Of a DNA stretch of 64,000 nucleotides, positions 45,164-54,556 are shown piece by piece. A program made the translations under genes and the position numbers. The stretch lies in NCBI GenBank assembly GCA_026400835.1, contig JAPLOA010000079.1, forward strand, positions 124,001 through 188,000. The letters are read 5' to 3'. Source of the DNA: Planctomycetales bacterium. Lineage in GTDB: Bacteria > Planctomycetota > Planctomycetia > Planctomycetales > Planctomycetaceae. Numbering within the stretch: position 1 is the first letter of the stretch; each line of letters starts with the position of its first letter. The notes below the pieces were generated by a model. The model made no database searches. It was not told the DNA's origin and saw only the letters and a list, made by a program, of their open reading frames with translations.

Positions 45164-46108
45164 TCACACAGCCTTTTTGTCACTCGGAGAAACAGTTGGG
45201 ACACGGGGCGAATTATCTTCGGACCTGACCTGTTCGAATGGTTCGACGTGAATCAATGCTGTCACAAGTCCCGGCAATTCTTTCCTCAGAGTTGCTTTCA
45301 CTTTTCCACCCAGAGAATGCGCGGCACGAATGCTTAGATCCGAATCGACCTGGACATGCATATCGAGGTGAAACCCGGCTCCGCTCTTTCGGACAAGCAC
45401 CTTTTCGATAAATCGAACTCCATCAACTCTTTCAGCGACCGATATCACCTTCGCTGCCAGTTCATGAGAGGTGGCATCCAGAAGTTCTCTTAACGCGGGC
45501 CGGATCAGATGGCGAGCCGTGATAAGGATCACGCCACTGGCCAGAATTGCCGCCGCCTCATCTGCTATGACAAGACCATTGATGCCAGTGAGTTGAGGTC
45601 CCCAGACGGCGATGCTGACTCCCAACAGAGCTGCGGATGACGTTATGGCATCGGAGCGATGATGCCATGCGTCGGCTCTGGCTGCGTCAGACTCATACTC
45701 ATTCGCACCTTTCATCACGACACGGAACAGCAATTCTTTGACCGCGATAATGATGATCAACACAATCAGCGTCCACGGCTCGGGAGGCTGATGGGGGATG
45801 ACTATTTCGTGAAAAGCTTTCACGACGATGTAGAAGGCCGCTACGACCAGCAATGCCCCAACGCCCAGCGATGCAAGGGCTTCTGCTTTTCCATAGCCGT
45901 ATGGATGATCTTCATCTGCAGGCTTTGAGGCGACTCGCAGAGCTTGCCAGACCAGCATGGATCCGAGCGTATCTGCAAACGATTCAACAGCATCCGCGAC
46001 CAGCGCGCTGGATCTTCCGAGAACACCAGCTGCCAGCTTCACGATTGAAAGCAGAAGGCTTACAACGAATCCGATAATGGTGTTCTTCTGGAGTTTCTGA
46101 CGGGACAC
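45164..46108 (-). CDS. Cation diffusion facilitator (CDF) transporter
   Basis: A 314-residue inner-membrane exporter of divalent metal ions. Six membrane segments fit the CDF fold (first: TIIGFVVSLLLSIVKLAAGV, about 9-28). TM2 has the metal-site motif DAVESFAD (an ExxxD in place of HxxxD), and TM5 has HHRSDAITS with the second HxxxD. The intracellular loop DEDHPYGYGKAEALAS is the usual His-containing family signature. The C-terminal cytoplasmic domain (about 205-314) has the metallochaperone-like fold with GFHLDMHVQVD and LIHVEPFE. Fe, Zn or Mn is likely; the metal cannot be told from sequence. Confidence 0.92.
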   Translation of the reverse strand: MSRQKLQKNTIIGFVVSLLLSIVKLAAGVLGRSSALVADAVESFADTLGSMLVWQALRVASKPADEDHPYGYGKAEALASLGVGALLVVAAFYIVVKAFHEIVIPHQPPEPWTLIVLIIIIAVKELLFRVVMKGANEYESDAARADAWHHRSDAITSSAALLGVSIAVWGPQLTGINGLVIADEAAAILASGVILITARHLIRPALRELLDATSHELAAKVISVAERVDGVRFIEKVLVRKSGAGFHLDMHVQVDSDLSIRAAHSLGGKVKATLRKELPGLVTALIHVEPFEQVRSEDNSPRVPTVSPSDKKAV

Positions 46109-46297
46109 ACGATCGACCTGAGATGAATAAGTTCGGGAGAACCCGGGGACCGAGGACGCCCAGAATGATAGCGGATCGAACGTATGATTGCCTGCGAAGC
46201 TGCGTTTGGTTCGTCAGAAGAAAATCATCTGCGAGTTGATCCCCGCAGAAACCGTTGTTTACAGAGTCAACGATGGGATCGTCCTGTGTGCCTCTGC

Positions 46298-46345
46298 AAA
46301 AATTGAAACGCTCCATGCCGAATCAAGTTCAACGTGGAGCGTTTT
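46298..46345 (-). terminator. Terminator of the Tyr/Pro-rich secreted gene
   Basis: AAACGCTCCA (46307-46316) pairs with TGGAGCGTTT (46336-46345) over 10 bp with a 19-base loop. On the minus strand the stem is followed by CAATTTTTGC. It lies 28 bases after the stop codon of the gene at 46374-46901. Confidence 0.7.
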
Positions 46346-46373
46346 AGATGGGGAGACGACCTAAATCGTTCGT

Positions 46374-46901
46374 CTAGCGATTTGGAAATACATGGACCGG
46401 ACGTGGATCCTGCGTCGTCGGATGGCTCGTTGCCGAAATTACTACCTGATTGGCAACGGATTGGTTGCCTATACTGGCCTCGTAGACCGACATTCCAGGA
46501 CGGGGAATCAGTGGCTGAGGCTGTGATTCAGCGGCTGGAGGGTAGGGAAGCGGGGCCATTTCAGAGTGCAGGTTCTGATCGAGATAACTGGTTCGATACT
46601 TGTTCCAGAACTGCTGCGAGTACGGCATTCCGTGCGCTGCCCCCCAACCTTGCGCGATCTGAGTCTGTGAGAAAACGTGCCGGTAGTTGTAGGGGCGAAA
46701 GCTCGAGAATCCGCCGTAGACTGGGTAGCGTTGAAAGTAACCGTGGATCCATGGATCCTGTTGGTCATAGGGATAAAGCTGCGTTCCATCACCACCGGCA
46801 ACGGTATTTGAGTGTTGAATTCCCGGCATGCCAACCTGAGCCTGCGCCGAAACAGCACTGAAAAGGGTGACCGCAAAGGCAAAGACGAGTGATCGACGCA
46901 T
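46374..46901 (-). CDS. Secreted Tyr/Pro/Gln-rich protein
   Basis: A 175-residue protein. GGAGGG lies six bases before the ATG at 46901, which opens a signal peptide (MRRSLVFAFAVTLFSAVSAQA). The mature part is rich in Tyr, Pro, Gln, Phe and Asn (PYDQQDPWIHGYFQRYPVYGG, PYNYRHVFSQTQ, QQFWNKYRTSYLDQN in pieces) and has no cysteine, so it is probably extended or disordered and may be a structural surface or matrix component. It has its own terminator, and is divergent from another small secreted gene (47237) with 335 bases between. No family recognised. Confidence 0.7.
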   Translation of the reverse strand: MRRSLVFAFAVTLFSAVSAQAQVGMPGIQHSNTVAGGDGTQLYPYDQQDPWIHGYFQRYPVYGGFSSFRPYNYRHVFSQTQIAQGWGAAHGMPYSQQFWNKYRTSYLDQNLHSEMAPLPYPPAAESQPQPLIPRPGMSVYEASIGNQSVANQVVISATSHPTTQDPRPVHVFPNR

Positions 46902-47236
46902 TGAATCCCTCCGAGGGTCGAATACACAGTAGTAAACTTGCCGTTGCGCCAGCTCCGTGGAACGTACGGTCAATGTGGAACCACTTCTTACATCGGACGA
47001 TCAACAGGGATCATTTTCTTCCAAAACTGAAGAAACAGGCGTGCCGTTCAGGTCAGCGTCGTATGCGCATCTCGAACGTTCCGACCGTCAAATCTTTACT
47101 TCCTGTGTTCCGGCAGGCATTCTTTCGCGCAATAGCGAAAACAGCGGGTAGATCAGATTACCGTGGTCACCGTTGTCATTCTCCACGGATCGACATCCTC
47201 TCCGACAGTACGATATTTTTGGGAGACATTAACAGT
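46902..47236. other. Divergent region between two small secreted genes
   Basis: 335 bases without supported coding sequence; promoters of both flanking genes should be here. TACGAT at about 47209-47214 is a possible -10 box for the plus gene, without a clear -35. Confidence 0.35.
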
Positions 47237-47701
47237 ATGAAGAACAGTCTGGGAATTCGTGTTTTGTTGACGGTGGTCACACTCGTGCTGGTCACCTCAC
47301 CGGGAATGGCTGGTGATCTGTTTCGTGGACGTCGAGCAGCCTGTGATTGCAATGGCTCATCCAATCGGGTTGCCTACAACGCTCCCGTTGTTGTCCATGC
47401 ACAACCAGTGAGCGTTGCTCCAGCCATTGAAAACGCTTACGTGTATACTTCAGCCGCGACTAGTTGCTGTGGTGTCGGTGCTGGAATGATGCAACTGGGC
47501 AGTTTCTACGGCGCTGGCAGCATTTACGGTTCAGGCTATGCTCACTCCGGTAGTCCGACCGTTGGAAGTTTTCTGAGTGGTTATGAAGGACTCCCCAATA
47601 TGGATGGTGGTGACATTCATCATCGATACCCTTACCATAGCTACCGACGCCCATGGGCGCACCCGGGAACTCCCTCAACAAACGTCACCATCGTCTGGTG
47701 A
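47237..47701 (+). CDS. Secreted Gly/Tyr/His-rich protein
   Basis: A 154-residue protein. The start at 47237 opens a signal peptide (MKNSLGIRVLLTVVTLVLVTSPGMAG) and follows GGGAG; a longer in-frame frame upstream is not used. The mature part has four cysteines in two pairs (ACDCNG near 35 and SCCGVG near 77), a Gly/Ser/Tyr-rich middle (GSIYGSGYAHSGS) and a His/Tyr/Arg-rich end (HHRYPYHSYRRPW). It looks like an extracellular or envelope structural protein, possibly metal- or matrix-binding through the His-Tyr stretch. It ends in an intrinsic terminator at 47807. Related in style, not sequence, to the divergent gene at 46374. Confidence 0.65.
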   Translation: MKNSLGIRVLLTVVTLVLVTSPGMAGDLFRGRRAACDCNGSSNRVAYNAPVVVHAQPVSVAPAIENAYVYTSAATSCCGVGAGMMQLGSFYGAGSIYGSGYAHSGSPTVGSFLSGYEGLPNMDGGDIHHRYPYHSYRRPWAHPGTPSTNVTIVW

Positions 47702-47806
47702 GTCAAACCAGGGGAGCCGGGACAAGTCTCACAATTCTACCGTCTGCAGATTTTGAAATCACAGGTTGGTTCGTTCTAAACTTCATAGCCAGTCCTGCAC
47801 AGAATT

Positions 47807-47857
47807 GCCGGTTGATGAAATGACCGGTGCTCAATTTGCGTGCAACCGGCTTTTTTT
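47807..47857 (+). terminator. Intrinsic terminator with seven T
   Basis: GCCGGTTG (47807-47814) pairs with CAACCGGC (47843-47850) and is followed at once by TTTTTTT. The loop is long (28 bases) and itself contains a short ACCGGT, so alternative folds exist. It serves the gene ending at 47701. Confidence 0.75.
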
Positions 47858-48293
47858 GTTTATCGAGACGTGGCTTTGGAAGCACAAAGCCTGCTCGCCG
47901 ACGTTCACAAAGCCTTACAGAATTCGGAGTGCAAACAAAAAGACTGTGTTTTTTCGGTCTGGTCCAATATCTCCGAGTTTTTGATGGGGCAACACCCTCA
48001 TCCGCACTGGCAAGGCCATGCTTATCGGGGGGGGTTGGATTATTCTACGCAACCGGCTGAACCGTCCCGCTGTTATAGAGACATCAAAATACGTTTATGT
48101 CTCCATTCACCGAGCGTCTGCCTGAGGTCGATACCACAGGTGAATTCTGTACTTTGCCCGTTCAGTGAATGAGGCACCCTTTGCCGATTGCCGCATGGAT
48201 CTGTGGCACCTGTGTTCAGGGCAAACAAGTAACGGAACGCGAGCATCCAGGAACGGTCGTTCGCGGAGTTGCGACACGGAAGGAGCACTTCGA
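47858..48293. other. Leader region of the CpaC-type secretin gene
   Basis: About 440 bases with no convincing gene. An in-frame extension of the secretin begins at 48165 but reads as non-signal sequence; GGAAGGAG at 48278-48285 instead marks the ATG at 48294. No operator or riboswitch-like fold was recognised. Confidence 0.45.
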
Positions 48294-50369
48294 ATGTCAG
48301 CTGATTTTGCGGGTCTGGGTCTTCGACTGAAGACATGGTTCGAATGCCTTCGAACCCGACCATTGCGTCAGGTGCTCGCTGGAGCGGTAAGCAGCGTCTG
48401 CCTGCTTGGTGGCACACTTCAAGCTCAGCAGGGTGACGGCTTTCAGGCAGCACCTCAGCAGGTCATTCGGCCAGCACAGATGCAAACCCTTCAGCTCGAA
48501 GACTCCTCTGTCTCGGGGCGAGTAGACGCCAAGCTGAGCCCAAACGTAGACAAACTTCTCAAGCCACAATATCAACTTGATATTGAACGCAGGCATAGTC
48601 AGTTGGTGATCACAAACAAACGTGTGCGGCGAATTGCGGTCACAGATTCCACGGTGGCCAACTACGTTCAGTACTCAGAAAAAGAGATCAGTGTTGTTGG
48701 TCTTGAGCTGGGTAAGACAGACCTGACACTGTGGTTTGAGGACGAATCTGCACCTTCAATTTATGAAGTTTCAGTCGTTCGTGATGCAAGTCTTGAAGAG
48801 CAAAGAACCATAGACTTCGGAAAGCTGGAGCGTCGTATAAGACAGTTGTTTCCGAATTCTACCGTGGCCTTAATTCCGGTCGGCGCTCAGGTGCTGGTTC
48901 GAGGTCAGGCCTACGATGGAGAAGAAGCGCAGAATATTCTCCAGATTGTTCGATCTGAAGTAATGCGGTCACTGGGACGGTTTAATGATCTGGACAACGG
49001 AGCTGCTCTGAATGTGTTTTCCGCATCCGGCGGCATCAACGGGAACAATGGTGGGGGTGGCGGGGGAAACAACGGCGTTAACGATGGTTTCAGAGACATT
49101 GTTATCAACGAACTCTCGATCCCCGGTGAATTCAATGTGAAGATGCGCGTAATGGTCGCCGAGCTCAATCGTTCGGAAATGCGAAATGCTGGTTTTGACT
49201 GGCGAGTGATCTTCGGGGACGGACGCCATGCCGTTGGATCTTCCATGGGAGGTGCAACTGGCACAACATTGAGCGGCATCTTCGAGAACAGCGAGATTCA
49301 GGTTCTGATTCGCTGGTTACAATCGAATGGCACGATCAAGCTGCTGGCGGAGCCCCAGATCGTCTGCATCAGTGGCACTGGTGCCAGTATTCTGGCCGGT
49401 GGTGAGTTTGCCGTTCCAACAATTATTGGTCTGGGTGGCGGCCAGGCCACTTCATTCCGCGGTTTTGGCACGAGCCTCGTCGTAACACCGACCGTGATGG
49501 ATCGAGATCTGATTCGATTGCAGGTTGTTCCGGAGTTCAGTGAACTGAACGCAGCGAACTCAGTGAACGGTATCCCCGGGGTCAACGTTAAACGCGTACA
49601 GACGACTGTGGAACTTCGTGAAGGCCAAACGTTCGCCATCGGTGGTCTGATTTCGCGGCAGACAATCGGACAGACAAGTCGAGTGCCACTGTTCGGAGAC
49701 ATTCCATATATTGGCCCTCGAGTTTTCCAGTCGAAGAATGCTTCCGAAGTGGAGACCGAACTTTTGGTTTTGGTCTCTCCTGAGATCGTTCGACCAATGG
49801 AGCCGGATGAAGTCCCCCCTGTTCCCGGGCACAACGCGACTCATCCAAGTGATGATGAGTTCTGGCATCGTGGTCAGACAGAAGGTACACCGGATAATCA
49901 GGTATACCAGATCTCGCCATATGGCAGTGGATCGATGCACGGTGTGCCTCAGGGCTACAGTCTCTATAATCCTGCCGTTAATCACGGTGGCTATACACCC
50001 GGACCAGGTCCTGGCGGTGGAGCCGCGATGTCTGGACAGGGTTATATGTCCGGACCTCAGGGCATGGTTGAAGGGCTGCAGCCGCAGCCTGAGTATGCAA
50101 TGCCGCAGGGTGGAGCTTATCAGACGGCTCCGATGCAGAGCTATCCGCAGATGCAACCGATGGGGGCTCCACCATCTCAGTACATACCTCAACAGGGACC
50201 TTCAACTCCACTGCCTCCAGCTCCACCTCAGGCATTTCCTTCACAGGGAAATGCAGGCCAGATTAAGCCATCCATGCTGACTAGAATGAAATCCACATTC
50301 CGTAAGGATGGTCAGCCACAAAACAATGCTGTGAAACCTGTTGGGTGGAACAGACCTGTGCAGAGGTAG
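48294..50369 (+). CDS. CpaC/RcpA-type secretin
   Basis: A 691-residue outer-membrane channel protein of the type found with Flp/Tad pili. The ATG is fixed by GGAAGGAG. The signal peptide is long (hydrophobic core at about 31-46, VLAGAVSSVCLLGG). The pilus-assembly N-domain follows (about 75-165: IVITNKRVRRIAVTDSTV-like, then VVGLELGKTDLTLWFED), then a BON-like part (about 175-230, FPNSTVALIPVGAQVLVRGQA). The secretin barrel is about 275-500, with VNVKRVQTTVELREGQTFAI and LVSPEIVRPMEPDE. A Gly/Asn linker sits near 247. The last 150 residues are Pro/Gly/Gln/Tyr/Met-rich and probably disordered. It is followed by a Cys-rich lipoprotein and a TPR lipoprotein; ATPase, platform and prepilin genes are not in the window. 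Confidence 0.88.
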   Translation: MSADFAGLGLRLKTWFECLRTRPLRQVLAGAVSSVCLLGGTLQAQQGDGFQAAPQQVIRPAQMQTLQLEDSSVSGRVDAKLSPNVDKLLKPQYQLDIERRHSQLVITNKRVRRIAVTDSTVANYVQYSEKEISVVGLELGKTDLTLWFEDESAPSIYEVSVVRDASLEEQRTIDFGKLERRIRQLFPNSTVALIPVGAQVLVRGQAYDGEEAQNILQIVRSEVMRSLGRFNDLDNGAALNVFSASGGINGNNGGGGGGNNGVNDGFRDIVINELSIPGEFNVKMRVMVAELNRSEMRNAGFDWRVIFGDGRHAVGSSMGGATGTTLSGIFENSEIQVLIRWLQSNGTIKLLAEPQIVCISGTGASILAGGEFAVPTIIGLGGGQATSFRGFGTSLVVTPTVMDRDLIRLQVVPEFSELNAANSVNGIPGVNVKRVQTTVELREGQTFAIGGLISRQTIGQTSRVPLFGDIPYIGPRVFQSKNASEVETELLVLVSPEIVRPMEPDEVPPVPGHNATHPSDDEFWHRGQTEGTPDNQVYQISPYGSGSMHGVPQGYSLYNPAVNHGGYTPGPGPGGGAAMSGQGYMSGPQGMVEGLQPQPEYAMPQGGAYQTAPMQSYPQMQPMGAPPSQYIPQQGPSTPLPPAPPQAFPSQGNAGQIKPSMLTRMKSTFRKDGQPQNNAVKPVGWNRPVQR

Positions 50370-50493
50370 GATCAGGGACTCGGCAATTTGTTTGTCCAGT
50401 ATGGAACTGGAAACTTTTTCTCGATCTCAGATTACACCCATCCCTCGTTACTGATACCGTTCCTCACGACGTGCAGACAGGAAGAGCACTGAC

Positions 50494-51141
50494 ATGAATC
50501 TTACGCATACTCTTCGGGCGAGATTCGCCGCAGCAGCATTAACGAGCCTGATGGCCTCGGGTTGCTGCTCTACAAATGACTGCTGCACAACCTCGGAATG
50601 CGACAACTGCTCTGACCAGTGCGGTTCGTCATGTGACAACTCCGGCTGTTCGAGCAGTTGGTACTCGAAATGCTTTCCGTGGTGTGGAAAAAGCTACCCT
50701 CGGGGACGATATGCGATTCCCGACGTCATTCCATTGGGGGCGGTGAACAGGGCTCATTGGCACATGATGGAGACCAACGGAGAAGCTGCCGATTTCGTGA
50801 TCTACCGAAACGAGTTCGTGGACAATTCATCTGAGCTGACGCCCTACGGTCGTGACCACATCATGGAGATCGCAGCGAGGATGCCATCTGCTCCGTTTCC
50901 TGTTCTGGTGCAGAGAAGCTTGAATAATGCCGACCCAGAACTCGACCATATTCGACGAGATATCGTGGTGCGAGTGTTGACAGATCTGGGCAATCAGGAT
51001 GCTGACCAGCGTACTGTGGTTTCGCAGCCTTACAGTAACGGCATCAACTCGATGGAGGGTGAGCAGGACTACGGTCGATTCCGACAGATTCGCGGCCGAA
51101 ATAACTTTGGCGGTGGTGGTGGCGGGATTGGCGGATTCTGA
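50494..51141 (+). CDS. Cys-rich lipoprotein
   Basis: A 215-residue protein. A lipobox, LMASGC (Cys24), follows a signal sequence, so lipidation is likely. Residues 24-70 contain more than a dozen cysteines (CCSTNDCCTTSEC, then DNCSDQCGSSCDNSGC, then KCFPWC), an extreme density suggesting a disulfide-locked or metal-binding head. The rest (about 75-200) is a soluble domain with PYGRDHIMEIAARMP and HIRRDIVVRVLTDLG, somewhat like the OmpA-like/peptidoglycan-associated fold but too diverged to call. It ends in a Gly tract. It lies between the CpaC-type secretin and the TPR lipoprotein and is followed by a strong terminator. Confidence 0.75.
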   Translation: MNLTHTLRARFAAAALTSLMASGCCSTNDCCTTSECDNCSDQCGSSCDNSGCSSSWYSKCFPWCGKSYPRGRYAIPDVIPLGAVNRAHWHMMETNGEAADFVIYRNEFVDNSSELTPYGRDHIMEIAARMPSAPFPVLVQRSLNNADPELDHIRRDIVVRVLTDLGNQDADQRTVVSQPYSNGINSMEGEQDYGRFRQIRGRNNFGGGGGGIGGF

Positions 51142-51181
51142 TTCCCTGAGCCAACCTCCGGAATCAGCAGAGCATGTATGA

Positions 51182-51216
51182 GGGACAGCAGCCTGAAGAG
51201 GCTGCTGTCCCTTTTT
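51182..51216 (+). terminator. Strong intrinsic terminator after the Cys-rich lipoprotein
   Basis: GGGACAGCAGCC (51182-51193) pairs perfectly over 12 bp with GGCTGCTGTCCC (51200-51211), loop TGAAGA, followed by TTTTT (51212-51216). The TPR gene downstream therefore needs its own promoter in the 238 bases that remain (51217-51454), where no other feature is seen. Confidence 0.93.
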
Positions 51217-51454
51217 CGTTGCACTCACGATATCCAGAAGATGGCTTACTATTTGACGTAAGTTCATACTTAGCAGAGCGTTAAGTGCTTGACCAAGGTT
51301 CATCTCGACAGGAACGCCCGGATTCCGCTACAACCCCAGTCTCCTCTCATTCTTGCTGTGTGTTTCTGCTCCTCTCTCCGCATGTTTTTGCTGACGCTGT
51401 CCGCGAAATCTGCAATCCTCCTTTCTCACCGTGCATTCGCCTGGAGACCTGACC

Positions 51455-53512
51455 ATGTCAGGATATCGCTGGTCTTCGTTGCTGCCATTTTCGCTAATCG
51501 TTCTGCTTACCGGTTGTCAGTCCAGTGAGTCCAGCCGTTTTGCGTGGAATCCATTTCAGAAATCAGCAGATAAAGCGTCTGCAGAGAAAAGCGGTTCTGC
51601 CCTGGAGTTGCCGAAGTTTGCAAGTCGGAAATCTGAGTCTCAGGAAGAGTCTGCGAGGCAGGCTCCCATGGCCGAGGAGCAGGTCGACCGCTTGCTTGCA
51701 GATGGTCAATTGGCTTTGCAGGAAGAGCGACTTGAGGAAGCGTGTATCGCGTACAATGAAGTTCTCCGTTCGTCTCCTGATAATGCCACTGCTCATCATG
51801 GACTGGCGATGGCAGCTGATCTTTCCGAACAGTGGGCCGATGCAGAATATCATTACCGTCAGGCGCTCAGAATTCGACCGCGGGATGCGAATCTGCTTTG
51901 TGATATCGGATATTCATACCTGTTGCAGAATCGTTATGCTGAAGCAGCTCGTTATCTGAATCATGCGATCGAGGTGAATCCGCAGCATGAGAGTGCTCAG
52001 ATGAATCTGGCATTGTTGGATTTACGACAGGGAAATTGTCAGTCTGCTGAGAGTCGCGTGATTTCAAAGTTCGGTTCCGGTGCGCAGGCCAAGCAGATTA
52101 TGGCCCAACTTGAAGGCCAGACGACGGCCGTGACGGCAGCGTTCAAGACTGATACTGCAACATCCATCCCATCCAACGCCACGTTCGAGCAAGTGCAGGA
52201 GCTTGCTCGGCAAGAGCGATTAGAAGCAGAACGCCGCAGAGCCGGCCAGGGAATGTCTCAGGAGCCGGCCGGTCAGCCCGCAAGTCAAATGCATCAGCAG
52301 CCGATGATGCCGCAGGTTCAGCACCAGCCAATGAGAGGGGTCGATCTTCAGATTGTCTCAAACCGCAATGGCTTGCCGAACGGATCCGCTTACAATGCTA
52401 AAACGGGGCTCCCAACATCAATCCCAGGAGACCGACACGCGGAATCAGTTGCCAGATCGGGGGCACAGTTTCAGAACGGTCAGACTTTGAGTAATGACAA
52501 TGGTCCGATGTTGGATGCCAGGCAGTCAGGAGGAGGTTTTCCTCCGACTGGCACAAGTGCATATGGGGGAGAGTTGCCTGCTCACGGCAATTCTCAAGGC
52601 GTTCGACATCCCGGAAGCTACGCTCCAGGCAACGATGGGATTATGTCAACGTCCGGCGTCAGTATGTCAAATGAGATTCTGAATACTGGCGCGGCGAACG
52701 GAAACGTTCCTGTGATGAATACAACGTCACCAAATCCACTTGTCAATGGAATGCCCATTCTCAATAACATCCATGGAAACGCGGCATCGTCAGTAACAAT
52801 GAATTCGACTCCAGTCGCTGCGCCACAACCACTTGGCGTCAATCCTCTCCCAGCCAAAGTTGTGCCGATTCATTCATCCGGCACATTTCAGGTACCTCAA
52901 AACGGCAGTGTAAGTTACGGCCAGCCCATGGGATTCAACGCACCCACGGCAGCGGCGGCTTTTCAGGCTCCTGCCGCTGCAACTAACGGGGCTTCGGCAC
53001 CAGTGAATTCAAATGGCTCCCCAGCAGTCTATTTGGAGGGACTAAATGCAGGTCCGGGAGCAATTTTTCCAGTGAGTGCTCCAGGTCCAGCGAGCGGAGC
53101 ATTTGCTAATCCCGCAGGACGAACCGCAAACATTAACATGAGCAACGTTAGCTCTCCTGGCACCAACTCCCTGGTCAATGGTGCCATGTATCAGCAACCA
53201 GAATCTGCCCTGCCCTCTCAGGATTGGGCCAACCAGCAGCAGCAGCAATTGCGATCGCAACAACTTCAGTCTCAGCGATGGCAGGAACAACAGTCAATGG
53301 GTCGCCAGCCAGTAACAATGCCCCCGCAGAACTCGCCTTCATGGGGAACCGGAAGTTCTGGTGCTCCCACCGGCTCCAGGCCCGGAACGAGTCCAACCTC
53401 GGTGAATCCGCTTGAAGCCTACGAGAAACAGCGGCAGCAACTGGACTCCGAGTACAATCGAACATTACAGCAATTAGATCGACAGAGTCCATCCGCGATG
53501 CCTCAGTTTTGA
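51455..53512 (+). CDS. TPR lipoprotein (TadD-like) with long Asn/Gln-rich tail
   Basis: A 685-residue lipoprotein; ATG at 51455 has GGAG nine bases upstream. The lipobox is LLTGC (Cys near residue 20). TPR repeats cover about 75-195: LALQEERLEEACIAYNEVLR, ADAEYHYRQALRIRPRDANL and YAEAARYLNHAIEVNPQHES are classical. The remainder, about 215-685, is low-complexity, rich in Gln, Asn, Pro, Gly and Ser, with a Q-rich helix at about 590-610 (QQQQLRSQQLQSQRW) and a final coiled coil (YEKQRQQLDSEYNRTLQQ). In Tad systems a TPR lipoprotein (TadD) helps assemble the secretin, so pairing with the upstream CpaC-type gene fits. The tail is far longer than in TadD. Confidence 0.82.
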   Translation: MSGYRWSSLLPFSLIVLLTGCQSSESSRFAWNPFQKSADKASAEKSGSALELPKFASRKSESQEESARQAPMAEEQVDRLLADGQLALQEERLEEACIAYNEVLRSSPDNATAHHGLAMAADLSEQWADAEYHYRQALRIRPRDANLLCDIGYSYLLQNRYAEAARYLNHAIEVNPQHESAQMNLALLDLRQGNCQSAESRVISKFGSGAQAKQIMAQLEGQTTAVTAAFKTDTATSIPSNATFEQVQELARQERLEAERRRAGQGMSQEPAGQPASQMHQQPMMPQVQHQPMRGVDLQIVSNRNGLPNGSAYNAKTGLPTSIPGDRHAESVARSGAQFQNGQTLSNDNGPMLDARQSGGGFPPTGTSAYGGELPAHGNSQGVRHPGSYAPGNDGIMSTSGVSMSNEILNTGAANGNVPVMNTTSPNPLVNGMPILNNIHGNAASSVTMNSTPVAAPQPLGVNPLPAKVVPIHSSGTFQVPQNGSVSYGQPMGFNAPTAAAAFQAPAAATNGASAPVNSNGSPAVYLEGLNAGPGAIFPVSAPGPASGAFANPAGRTANINMSNVSSPGTNSLVNGAMYQQPESALPSQDWANQQQQQLRSQQLQSQRWQEQQSMGRQPVTMPPQNSPSWGTGSSGAPTGSRPGTSPTSVNPLEAYEKQRQQLDSEYNRTLQQLDRQSPSAMPQF

Positions 53513-53779
53513 AAGCCGCTTACGAACCAGTAATGTCTCGAAAGATCGCAGTTCGGCAAACTATGTCATCCCTCTGTGGCTGCGATGATGCTGAATAAGC
53601 ACTTCGTGTGACCATCATTGGTTCTGAAGAAGTGAGCCACGTATCCCTGAAGTCTGGAAGCAAAAGATCTGAAGCGAGTCGAGGTGTTAGATGCCTTTTC
53701 GGCCTGACCAATTCGTCAAGCGACGCCAACCATCGTCTTCTGGCAAACAACAAGTGTAAATGGAAGTCGCCGAACCAGT

Positions 53780-54556
53780 ATGTCACACAAACTTTGGGGC
53801 CCCTTCCATCTGATGCCAAACTGTCGGCTGTGGGTTGCCGAAGATCGCACTTGCAAAGATGCATCGGAATCCGCTCACGACCAGAGACTAGCTGAAACAC
53901 TGCTGACAAATCGGGATCGAGATCGCTGGAACAGGTACAGACCAATAGAGAAAAAGAGACAATTTTTGAGTTCCCGACTGGTGACGAAGGCCGTGTTGAA
54001 TTGTGAGTTCGGAACCAACTCAGCCAATTTGTTCGTAGACACAATGGAGTCGGGTCGACCGATGCTGGTAGATTCTCTGGGACGTCAGGTTGCCAGTATC
54101 AGCCTGTCTCACTCCGGGAATATGACCACAATCGCACTGAGTGACGTTCGCTATGAGCTTGGGGTCGATATCGAAACTGTACAGCAGATGAATGCCCGTG
54201 CGTTCGGACTTTCTTTCATCAATAGACTCGAGCATGGCCAACTGATGAAAGCAGCGTTAACTGAAGACCCGAATGCAATTCTTGCCATTTGGACGCTCAA
54301 AGAAGCCTACTGGAAAGCTCTCGGCGGTCCGCGGGACACTCCATTGGGAAACATCCTTATTGAATACCGTAATGCCATTCTAAACATAGATGTCGCCTGC
54401 ATGACGCGCAATGGAAAGCCCTTGACCACGCAGTTTTTCGGACATGGGTATTCCTTTCCCGGTGAGTTGAGTAACTACTCATCTCTCAATGTCCCGGAAT
54501 CGGAGATTTCAGCTTTCGTCGGATGTGTTGTTCTCGTGGACACAGAGCTCGTTTAA
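53780..54556 (+). CDS. 4'-phosphopantetheinyl transferase, Sfp type
   Basis: A 258-residue cytoplasmic enzyme that moves phosphopantetheine from CoA to carrier-protein serines. Family motifs are complete: RQFLSSRLVTKAVL (the F-x-x-x-R...K element), SISLSHSGNMTTIALSD (P3-type SxSHS), ELGVDIE (Mg-binding GxDxE) and AIWTLKEAYWKALG (W-T/S-x-K-E-A-x-x-K). The length is right for Sfp/AcpT-type enzymes. No ribosome site is clear, and a second Met at 53813 could be the start. No polyketide or non-ribosomal peptide synthase lies in the window, so targets are elsewhere. Confidence 0.9.
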   Translation: MSHKLWGPFHLMPNCRLWVAEDRTCKDASESAHDQRLAETLLTNRDRDRWNRYRPIEKKRQFLSSRLVTKAVLNCEFGTNSANLFVDTMESGRPMLVDSLGRQVASISLSHSGNMTTIALSDVRYELGVDIETVQQMNARAFGLSFINRLEHGQLMKAALTEDPNAILAIWTLKEAYWKALGGPRDTPLGNILIEYRNAILNIDVACMTRNGKPLTTQFFGHGYSFPGELSNYSSLNVPESEISAFVGCVVLVDTELV

